From J005 sp964613235 (GTDB lineage Bacteria; Pseudomonadota; Zetaproteobacteria; Mariprofundales; Mariprofundaceae), in NCBI GenBank assembly GCA_964613235.1, contig CAZTGM010000019.1:1-29494 (forward strand): DNA of 29,494 nucleotides, in the 5' to 3' direction. A model generated the notes under the pieces. The model saw only the letters and a program-made list of their open reading frames with translations. It ran no database searches and had not been told where the DNA came from. This document shows positions 23,366 to 29,494 of the stretch, piece by piece (the first letter of the stretch is position 1; each line of letters starts with the position of its first letter). A program made the position numbers and the translations under genes.

Positions 23366-24516
23366 TGCTGCGCTTTCTTTTATATGGTTGTCTGCTGATA
23401 TTGCCTGCGCTGATACTGTCGCAGCCTGTCTATGCCGCAGACAAGGCAGCACAGCAGAAGCTCGAACAGATCAAGCAGGAACGTCAGCGACTGACGCATC
23501 TGCGTCAGCAACTGGAAGGGCGCCTGGGTACACTGGCTCAGGAAATGCGGCGTTTCGATCGCCAGCTGGTGGCAGCCAGTGCTGAAAGCCGGCGTGCCAG
23601 CAAGGCGTTTCGGGAAGTCGATGCGCGGGTCAGGGCATTGCAGAAACAGCGACAACAACTGGAAGCACAGGCAGAAGCCCTGAAAGAACAGCTGCTCAAT
23701 GAGTCGGTAGTGGCCTGGAAACATGCCGGGCAGTTTTCCGCCTGGCAGATGCTTCTCAGCGGCGTGTCGATGAGCGATGTTCCACACCGACGTTATATGT
23801 TGCATCGGGTCATGCAAACGCAGCAGGAAAATCGCATGGCCCTGCAACTGAACGCGCGCCAGCTGGCTGAGGTGGAGACGGAACTGGCCGCACAGAAGGA
23901 AGCATTGCGCAAAACGGCCGAGGAAAAACGGGCAGCCGAGCAAGCGTTGAAGCGGCAGATTGCCGCCAAGCGAGAGCTGATTCGCCGCATCGAATCGGAT
24001 GTGCATCTGAAACGACAGCAGGATCGACAGCTGGCCCGCGAGGAACAGGCATTGCTGGATTTGTTGCAGGGCATCAGAAAGGGGCTGTTGAAGCTGGAAC
24101 TGCAAGTTGCAGGCCGCAAGCAGATTCGGAAAATGAAAGGGCGTTTGCCATGGCCGTTGAAGGGCAAAATCGTGGCCAGTTTCGGCTCGCGTTCTACACC
24201 AAACCGGCCGCGACTGGCTGGTGTGGAACTGGCGCCTTATGGCTCACATGAAGTGCGCGCCATTGCAGCAGGGCAGGTTCGTTATGCGGACTGGTTTGGT
24301 GGGTACGGTCTGATGATGATCGTCGATCATGGCGATGGTATCCTCAGTGTTTATGCGCATAATAATGCGCTCTACTGGCAGGTTGGTGACTGGATTGATC
24401 AGGGGGAGCGCCTGGCAACAGCCGGCAATACCGGCTGGAGCAGCAAGGTACGCCTCTATTTCGAACTCAGGGATCAGGGCAGGGCTGTGAATCCCAAGCG
24501 TTGGTGCAGGCGATAA
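23362..24516 (+). CDS. EnvC-like murein hydrolase activator (degenerate LytM domain)
   Basis: This 384-aa protein has a signal peptide (residues 1-25, cleavage after VYA). A long charged, Gln/Glu-rich coiled coil spans about 28-255. A C-terminal M23/LytM domain covers about 275-384 (GKIVASFGSR, HGDGILSVYAHNNAL, WSSKVRLYFELRDQG). The zinc ligands expected of an active M23 peptidase are not there: the HxxxD position reads LAGVELA and the HxH reads RLY. This matches EnvC of E. coli, a catalytically dead factor that activates the AmiA/AmiB amidases at the septum. ATG 23362 or 23365 could be the start. The frame extends upstream inside rlmH but would disrupt the signal peptide. It lies directly before ctpA, a frequent arrangement. 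Confidence 0.88.
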   Translation: MMLRFLLYGCLLILPALILSQPVYAADKAAQQKLEQIKQERQRLTHLRQQLEGRLGTLAQEMRRFDRQLVAASAESRRASKAFREVDARVRALQKQRQQLEAQAEALKEQLLNESVVAWKHAGQFSAWQMLLSGVSMSDVPHRRYMLHRVMQTQQENRMALQLNARQLAEVETELAAQKEALRKTAEEKRAAEQALKRQIAAKRELIRRIESDVHLKRQQDRQLAREEQALLDLLQGIRKGLLKLELQVAGRKQIRKMKGRLPWPLKGKIVASFGSRSTPNRPRLAGVELAPYGSHEVRAIAAGQVRYADWFGGYGLMMIVDHGDGILSVYAHNNALYWQVGDWIDQGERLATAGNTGWSSKVRLYFELRDQGRAVNPKRWCRR

Positions 24517-24540
24517 GTTTTTGAGAGATGGAGCAGGGAT

Positions 24541-25857
24541 ATGAATAGAAAGAACCGCCGCATGATTTTGATGAGCGGATTTGCAATCGTGGCTGTCACG
24601 GCGATGCTGGCCTGGAATCCCGGCCACGGTTATCAGCAGGCACAGGCTGCGACTGACTACCGGCAGTTGCAGAAATTCTCGCAGGTCATGGAAATGGTGC
24701 GCCGTTCCTATGTCAAGGAAGTCAGTGATGAAGAACTCATTGATGGTGCACTGGCCGGCATGCTATCGCATCTCGATCCGCATTCGGTATATCTGAACAA
24801 GGATATGTACAGCCAGATGCAGGTCGATACGACCGGAGAATTCGGCGGTATCGGTATTGAAATCACGGCAGCCGAAGGCGGCATTCGTATCGTAGCACCG
24901 ATCGAGGATACGCCCGGTGACAAGGCTGGTCTGCATGCCGGCGATCTGATTATCAAGATCGATGACGAACTGGCACGTGACCTTTCCCTGCCGGAGGCGG
25001 TCAAGCATATGCGCGGCAAACCAGGGACGCCGGTGGTGTTGACGATTTTCCGTGAAGGGGCGGATGCACCGTTCGAGGTCAAGGTCATTCGTGATATTAT
25101 CCATGTGAAGTCGGTAAAAAGTGATTTTCTGGATAATGATTTTGTGTATTTGCGTGTTACCCAGTTCCAGGAAAAAACGGCTGAACTGTTGCAGCAACAG
25201 CTTGCAGATTTGCAGAAGCGTGCGGGCAAGCCGTTTGCCGGCGCCGTATTGGATTTGCGTAATAATCCAGGCGGTTTGCTGGATCAGGCCGTGAAGCTAT
25301 CAGACCTGTTTCTGGAAAAGGGCAATATCGTCAGTACCAAGTCGCGTGTTGGCAAAAACCTGTCCTTCGATGCCACACCCGGCGATATCCTGCATGGCAA
25401 GCCGCTGATCGTGCTGATCAATCAGGGTTCGGCATCGGCATCGGAAATTGTCAGTGGTGCGTTGCAGGACCATCACCGGGCCGTTTTGCTCGGTGTGAAG
25501 AGCTTCGGCAAGGGGTCGGTGCAGTCGGTGGTGCCGTTGCAGGATGGTACGGCCATCAAGGTAACGACGGCATTGTATTATACGCCGAGCGGTCGTTCGA
25601 TTCAGGCCACCGGCATTGAGCCGGATATCCGCGTAGAGTTCGTGCCATTGCCGCCGGCGGAAAAGAAAAAGAAAATCCCCGGTATTTCCGAGCGAGACCT
25701 GAAAGGCCACTTAAGTAACGGCAATGGCAAGCCGGCAAAGAAGAAAACCGCTTCGAAGTCACTGGTCAATGAAAAAATGAAACAGCGTTTGCAGCGCGAT
25801 ATCCAGCTGCAACGGGCGCTGGATCTGCTAAAGGGGCTGCATGCCCTGCAGAGCTAA
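24541..25857 (+). CDS. ctpA: Carboxy-terminal processing peptidase (S41A, CtpA-type)
   Basis: This is a periplasmic serine protease of the C-terminal processing family, which trims or degrades envelope proteins and murein enzymes. The 438-aa protein has an N-terminal signal or anchor (residues 1-36). An N-terminal cap with LDPHSVYL follows, then a PDZ domain (about 95-175), then the protease core. The catalytic pair is S299 in GSASASEIV and K324 in SFGKGSVQ, with Q328 at the usual +4. A Lys-rich low-complexity tail (about 375-415) follows. GGAGCAGGGAT precedes the ATG. Its place between the EnvC-like gene and the deacetylase suggests a shared role in cell-wall remodelling. Confidence 0.95.
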   Translation: MNRKNRRMILMSGFAIVAVTAMLAWNPGHGYQQAQAATDYRQLQKFSQVMEMVRRSYVKEVSDEELIDGALAGMLSHLDPHSVYLNKDMYSQMQVDTTGEFGGIGIEITAAEGGIRIVAPIEDTPGDKAGLHAGDLIIKIDDELARDLSLPEAVKHMRGKPGTPVVLTIFREGADAPFEVKVIRDIIHVKSVKSDFLDNDFVYLRVTQFQEKTAELLQQQLADLQKRAGKPFAGAVLDLRNNPGGLLDQAVKLSDLFLEKGNIVSTKSRVGKNLSFDATPGDILHGKPLIVLINQGSASASEIVSGALQDHHRAVLLGVKSFGKGSVQSVVPLQDGTAIKVTTALYYTPSGRSIQATGIEPDIRVEFVPLPPAEKKKKIPGISERDLKGHLSNGNGKPAKKKTASKSLVNEKMKQRLQRDIQLQRALDLLKGLHALQS

Positions 25858-25901
25858 TCTTCGCCTCGTGATCTTGCGGACCGTACAGGCCGGGTAAGTC
25901 C

Positions 25902-26831
25902 GTGTCAGAACAGCAGCATGCGGTGGAAGGTCGGCCCTGGTGGCTGATCCTGCCACTGGCCTTGCTGGTGGTCGGCGTTGTCGCGGCTATTGTCTTTCAG
26001 TCCGCACCCGACCAGTCCCCGGAAGTAACGCCACAGGTGCAGGTTCCGCCGGCATTTGAGGATTTTCCCCGCCTGCCGGTGATGCCGGAGCCGGCAGTAC
26101 CGCAGGTCGAGGAACCTTCAGCTGAGGAGCCTGCCTTGCCGGATGTGTCTGCCCGACCGGAAAAGGGGCTGGCCTTGATCATGGACGATATCGGTTATGA
26201 CCGGCAGGCCCTGCAGCGCCTGCTGGATCTGAAAATTCCGATGGCCATTTCGGTTTTGCCCGATGCACCCCTGGCCAGGCAAAGTGCGCTCATGGCGCAT
26301 CAGGCGGGGCAACTGGTCATGCTGCATCTGCCCATGGAGCCGGAGAACCCGTATCTCGGTCGCCATATGTCCGATGCTTTTCTGTATACGGGCATGGATG
26401 AACAGCAGTTGCGTCAGGTGTTTGAGGCGGACCTGGTGCATGTGCCATTTGTCGAGGGCGTGAACAATCACATGGGTTCGCGCCTGACGCAGCAGCCTGA
26501 GCCCATGCAATGGGTTATGGATGTATGCCGCGAGCACGGGCTGTTTTTTGTGGATTCGCGTACGCACAAGGATTCCGTGGCTGCGCAGGCGGCCAGGGAT
26601 GCGGGCATTGCCTGGGCATCGCGCCGACTGTTCCTCGATCACCGTACCGATCCTGACGCATTGCAGGCAGCCTGGGACAAGGCCGTGGCCTGCGCCGAGC
26701 ATCAGCGTTGCATTCTCATTGCGCATCCGCACAAGGAAACGTTACAGTTTCTGGAGTCCGTATTCGGCGAAGGGAAAACATATCCGATGACTGAACTGAA
26801 ACAGTTTCTGCATCCGGCGGCATCGTCATGA
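25902..26831 (+). CDS. Divergent polysaccharide deacetylase family protein (YibQ/DUF610)
   Basis: The 309-aa protein has one membrane helix (about residues 14-34) and a Pro/Glu-rich linker (about 38-86). A divergent NodB-like domain follows. Motifs include LALIMDDIGYD, VMLHLPMEPENPYLG, FVEGVNNHMGSRLT, LFFVDSRTHKDS and LIAHPHKETLQFL. In the family these residues build a metal-site-like pocket. The substrate is unknown; a peptidoglycan or other envelope polysaccharide is likely from the gene order envC-ctpA-yibQ, which recurs in proteobacteria. The start GTG 25902 follows a weak SD-like GGGTAAG; no better start precedes the membrane helix. It overlaps the next gene by 4 bp. Confidence 0.86.
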   Translation: MSEQQHAVEGRPWWLILPLALLVVGVVAAIVFQSAPDQSPEVTPQVQVPPAFEDFPRLPVMPEPAVPQVEEPSAEEPALPDVSARPEKGLALIMDDIGYDRQALQRLLDLKIPMAISVLPDAPLARQSALMAHQAGQLVMLHLPMEPENPYLGRHMSDAFLYTGMDEQQLRQVFEADLVHVPFVEGVNNHMGSRLTQQPEPMQWVMDVCREHGLFFVDSRTHKDSVAAQAARDAGIAWASRRLFLDHRTDPDALQAAWDKAVACAEHQRCILIAHPHKETLQFLESVFGEGKTYPMTELKQFLHPAASS

Positions 26832-27475
26832 TGGCTGCATTGCGTAAATACCTGATTGCCGGCGTCGTGGCGCTGACGCCATTGCTGGTTACCGTGGCCA
26901 TTATCAACTGGCTGCTGGATCTTTCCGACAAGGCAGTGGCTCTGGTGCCGCCGCAATACCGGCCGGATGTATTGCTTGGCATCGACATGCCCGGTCTGGG
27001 TGTGCTGGTGGCACTGGCGTTCATCATTCTGGTCGGCGCCATTACTAGTCATTTCATCGGCAGCAGCATTATCCACATGATCGATCGCCTGATGGAGCGC
27101 ATCCCGCTGGTACGTACGATCCACAAGGCCACGCGCCAGTTGCTGGATGCCCTGTTCAGCGATACCTCCAAGGCCTTCAAGGAAGTGGTCATGGTGCAGT
27201 TCCCGCAGCGCGGACGCTGGGTCATCGGCTTTGTTACCGGTGAGGGCCATTTGCCGGCACATGGTGGCGGCGATCATTATATTGCCGTGTTCATTCCGTC
27301 CACGCCGTTGCCGACGACTGGCTGGTTATTGTTTGTCGAGCCATCGGAGATAGTGCACATGGATGTGTCGGTAGAGGACGGCATGAAACTGGTCTTGTCC
27401 GGCGGTGTCTTGCCGCTGGATGCATCCGGAAATGCTGAAGGTACGGAACGCAGAGAGGGGAGCCATGACGGATAA
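26828..27475 (+). CDS. DUF502 family membrane protein
   Basis: This 215-aa protein belongs to the DUF502 family, whose function is unknown to me. It has two hydrophobic helices (about residues 8-32 and 56-80), then MERIPLVRTIHKATRQLLDAL, the conserved segment that follows helix 2 in the family. A soluble domain of mostly beta character contains VVMVQFPQRGRWVIGFVTGE and VFIPSTPLPTTGWLLFV. The last 20 residues are polar. Two adjacent ATG codons (26828, 26831) could start it. It overlaps the deacetylase and the DUF484-GGDEF gene, so it is probably made with the envelope genes. Confidence 0.85.
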   Translation: MMAALRKYLIAGVVALTPLLVTVAIINWLLDLSDKAVALVPPQYRPDVLLGIDMPGLGVLVALAFIILVGAITSHFIGSSIIHMIDRLMERIPLVRTIHKATRQLLDALFSDTSKAFKEVVMVQFPQRGRWVIGFVTGEGHLPAHGGGDHYIAVFIPSTPLPTTGWLLFVEPSEIVHMDVSVEDGMKLVLSGGVLPLDASGNAEGTERREGSHDG

Positions 27476-28565
27476 GGAGCAGCAGGCCAAAGGCGTGGAG
27501 GATATTTCCGCACGACGTATGCAGAAACTGGCGGATGAGAATCGCGAGTTACGGCAATATGTGGCCGATGTCATGCAACGCCTGCGGGCCAATGAACAAC
27601 TGTTTTCCCGTTTGTTCGCGCTGGAATCCCAGGTATTGAAATCGACCGATCCCGAGGATATGTGTTTTTCGCTGCTGCGCGGCCTGCGCTCGCAGTTCGA
27701 TCTGGATTTTGTGCGTTTCTGGTTTGATCGCTCCAGCTTCATGGGCAACCGTGCCTTGCAGGATCTTTCCGAACGTGATCTGGTCTGGGTTGAGCAGGGC
27801 GAAATCGAGGCCATGGGTTTGCATCGTCAGCAGGTATGCTTGCTTAAGCTTGCTGGCGAACACGGTTTCGACTGGCTGATGCCGCATGATGCCCATCTCG
27901 GTTCGGTGGCCTTGCTGACCCTGGGGGATCTGGCGCGACCGTTCGGTGTGCTGGGGCTGGGCTCGATTGATGGCGATCGCTTTGCACCGGAGCAGGGCAC
28001 GGATTTCCTGCATCATCTGGCGCAGGTGATTGGTTTGTCACTGGAAAATGCCGTGGCGCAGGAGCGGCTGGCACGCCATGCCATTCGCGATTCGCTGACC
28101 GGCACGCATAACCGCCGTTTCCTGCAGCATCAGAGCCTGCAGCCCTTATCGCAGTGGTTCGGCAAGGGCTGTCCGGTCAGTTGCATTTATCTGGATGTTG
28201 ACGGCTTCAGGCGCATGCTGGCTGAGACGGATGATCAGGGCGAGGCGGTGCTGCAGGCCTTGTGTGAGTGTGTGCGGACACAAAGCCGTGCACAGGACCC
28301 GTTGATCCGCGTGGGCGATGATGAGTTTGTATTGTTGCTGCCCGGCTGTGCCGAGGACAAGGCTGGTGATATCGCGGCGCGTCTGCTGGCACAGATTCAG
28401 CAGCAGGAACTGGCGGGCATGTCCGTTTCCGTCAGTCTGGGACTGGCACATTCTGCGGCGAGTGAAGATCTGTCGGTCAAACAGCTTATCGATCAGGCCG
28501 ACAAGGCGATGTATGTGGCCAAGGCGCTCGGCGGCGGACGAGTGGAACATTTTCAGGATGACTAG
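27465..28565 (+). CDS. DUF484 domain fused to a degenerate GGDEF domain
   Basis: The 366-aa protein starts with a helical, coiled-coil-prone segment (residues 10-55). A GAF-like DUF484 domain follows (about 55-200; LRGLRSQFDLDFVRFWF and FGVLGLGSIDGDRFAPEQGT). A GGDEF-type domain (about 205-366) opens with DSLTGTHNRRFL. The active-site signature is GDDEF (284-288) instead of GGDEF/GGEEF. The usual NDxxGHxxGD nucleotide-binding stretch is replaced by LAETDDQGEAV. Cyclic-di-GMP synthesis is therefore doubtful, and a sensory or binding role is more likely. Stand-alone DUF484 genes are known directly upstream of xerC in gammaproteobacteria, and xerC follows here too. ATG 27465 has AGAGGGGAG in front and overlaps DUF502 by 11 bp. 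Confidence 0.82.
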   Translation: MTDKEQQAKGVEDISARRMQKLADENRELRQYVADVMQRLRANEQLFSRLFALESQVLKSTDPEDMCFSLLRGLRSQFDLDFVRFWFDRSSFMGNRALQDLSERDLVWVEQGEIEAMGLHRQQVCLLKLAGEHGFDWLMPHDAHLGSVALLTLGDLARPFGVLGLGSIDGDRFAPEQGTDFLHHLAQVIGLSLENAVAQERLARHAIRDSLTGTHNRRFLQHQSLQPLSQWFGKGCPVSCIYLDVDGFRRMLAETDDQGEAVLQALCECVRTQSRAQDPLIRVGDDEFVLLLPGCAEDKAGDIAARLLAQIQQQELAGMSVSVSLGLAHSAASEDLSVKQLIDQADKAMYVAKALGGGRVEHFQDD

Positions 28566-28578
28566 GGCCTGATTCCTG

Positions 28579-29469
28579 ATGTCATTGCAAGAGGCGATGG
28601 CTGCATTTCTGCAGGAACTGGCACAAATTCGCCTGGCTTCCGAACATACCGTGGCGGCCTATCGTCGTGATTTGCGGAACTTTGCCGAACATTGCGGTGA
28701 GATAGCATTGCAGCAGGTGCAGCGGATGCATGTGCAGGACTGGCTGGTCGCCGCACATGCCAGGGGGCTGGCAGCCAGTACGCTGGCGCGGCGCCTGTCG
28801 GCATTATCCAGCTTCTTTGATTATTGTGAACGCGAAGGTCTGTGCGGAATGAATCCGTGTGCCGGCGTGCATCCGCCGAAAAGGCCCAAACGTTTGCCGC
28901 GTGCCCTGCCGCCGGAGCAGACTTCTGCCTTGCTGCATGCGACAGATCGCAGCAGTGATGTGCGCGATCTGGCCCTGCTTGCCGTGATGTACGGTTGCGG
29001 CCTGCGTGTGTCCGAAGTGGTGGGGCTAAATCTGGATGACCTCGATTTGCAGCAACTGGAATTGCGTGTGTTCGGCAAGGGACGCAAGGAGCGCGTGGTT
29101 CCGCTGCCGGAGAAGGCGGCGGCATTCGTGCAGGACTATCTGGCGGAGCGCGTGGCGGCGGGTGATGAGCTGGCTGTGTTTCTCAACCAGCGCGGTAGGC
29201 GATTATCCGTACGCAGTGTGCAGCGCATGCTCAAGGAACGCGCATTGCAGACCGGCGCGGATATGTCGGTGACCCCGCATCGTCTGCGCCATTCCTTTGC
29301 TACGCACCTGTTGGCCGGTGGCGTGGATCTGCGAGCTATTCAGGAGCTTTTGGGTCATGCCTCGCTGGCCACAACTGAGCGCTACACGCACCTCGACATA
29401 GCCCGACTGACCGAGGCGTATGACCGGGCGCATCCCAGAGCAAAAAAACGTTCGCGGGATAAGTCATGA
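28579..29469 (+). CDS. xerC: Tyrosine site-specific recombinase XerC
   Basis: XerC works with XerD at the dif site to resolve chromosome dimers at division. The 296-aa protein has the N-terminal SAM-like DNA-binding domain (about 1-90) and the catalytic domain. Its active residues are R143 (GLRVSE), K167 (GKGRKER), H234 and R237 (PHRLRH), H260 (LLGHASLATT) and Y269 (ERYTHLD). The length is typical of Xer proteins, not phage integrases. I call XerC, not XerD, mainly because a DUF484 gene lies directly upstream; sequence alone does not settle it. The 13-bp gap before it has no clear ribosome site (CCTGATTCCTG). The stop overlaps the next gene by 4 bp. Confidence 0.88.
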   Translation: MSLQEAMAAFLQELAQIRLASEHTVAAYRRDLRNFAEHCGEIALQQVQRMHVQDWLVAAHARGLAASTLARRLSALSSFFDYCEREGLCGMNPCAGVHPPKRPKRLPRALPPEQTSALLHATDRSSDVRDLALLAVMYGCGLRVSEVVGLNLDDLDLQQLELRVFGKGRKERVVPLPEKAAAFVQDYLAERVAAGDELAVFLNQRGRRLSVRSVQRMLKERALQTGADMSVTPHRLRHSFATHLLAGGVDLRAIQELLGHASLATTERYTHLDIARLTEAYDRAHPRAKKRSRDKS

Positions 29470-29494
29470 GTGTAAATATTCAGAGCAATGCCCG
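29466..29494 (+). CDS. Start of an unidentified gene, cut by the window edge
   Basis: ATG 29466 overlaps the xerC stop (ATGA) in the same style as other pairs in this run. Nine codons are visible, giving MSVNIQSNA. That is too little to identify. xerC is followed by hslV-hslU in many bacteria, which is the first possibility to test, but nothing in these residues shows it. Confidence 0.5.

Noticed and set aside
22535..23452. 305-aa - strand frame opposite rsfS and rlmH
   Set aside because: Both sense genes are well supported; the antisense product resembles nothing.
28579..29469. Tyrosine recombinase as evidence of a mobile element
   Set aside because: Length, motif set and the DUF484 neighbour fit a housekeeping Xer protein. 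No att repeats, excisionase or phage genes are visible. The ssrA 3' end, a common integration site, has no second copy in the window.

Overview
The window is a compact stretch of bacterial chromosome with mid-range GC by eye. It holds about 30 protein genes and one RNA gene, almost all on the + strand. Every recognisable gene is core housekeeping: respiration, ribosome, proline and NAD synthesis, cell division and ubiquinone. I see no insertion sequence, prophage, CRISPR array, toxin-antitoxin pair or defence island. The gene set points to a Gram-negative pseudomonadote: ubiC-ubiA, a one-piece tmRNA, a 14-gene nuo operon with separate nuoC and nuoD, EnvC/CtpA/YibQ-type envelope genes, and DUF484 beside a XerC-type recombinase. 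A zetaproteobacterium such as Mariprofundus is my best guess. That rests on gene order and recollection, not on a search.

Layout. Positions 43-774 (- strand) carry rsmE, divergent from ubiC-ubiA (848-2280), which makes the ubiquinone head group and prenylates it. ssrA (tmRNA, 2311-2658) follows with its own promoter and terminator. A 425-bp gene-free stretch (2687-3111) is the presumed control region of the nuo operon. It contains a perfect 16-bp palindrome, a long imperfect inverted repeat and a leader stem-loop.

nuoA to nuoN (3112-17399) encode a complete 14-subunit proton-pumping NADH dehydrogenase. The genes overlap or nearly touch, and all flavin, Fe-S and proton-channel signatures that I checked are present. 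NuoG keeps the ligands of the extra N7 cluster.

rpmE has its own promoter and is followed by rplU-rpmA and a strong terminator. A second run starts with obgE and continues through proB, proA, nadD, rsfS, rlmH, an EnvC-like amidase activator, ctpA, a divergent polysaccharide deacetylase, a DUF502 membrane protein, a DUF484-GGDEF fusion and xerC. One further gene starts at 29466 and runs off the window. Genes in this run are packed tightly, many with overlapping stop and start codons, so one or a few long transcripts are likely.

I did not find a new biological system. The points most worth a second look are: a tmRNA tag ending in YAA instead of LAA; the DUF484-GGDEF fusion with a degraded GGDEF signature next to xerC; promoter-like hexamers placed so that ubiC and obgE could be leaderless; an unexplained cysteine cluster in NuoG; and the structured region upstream of nuoA.
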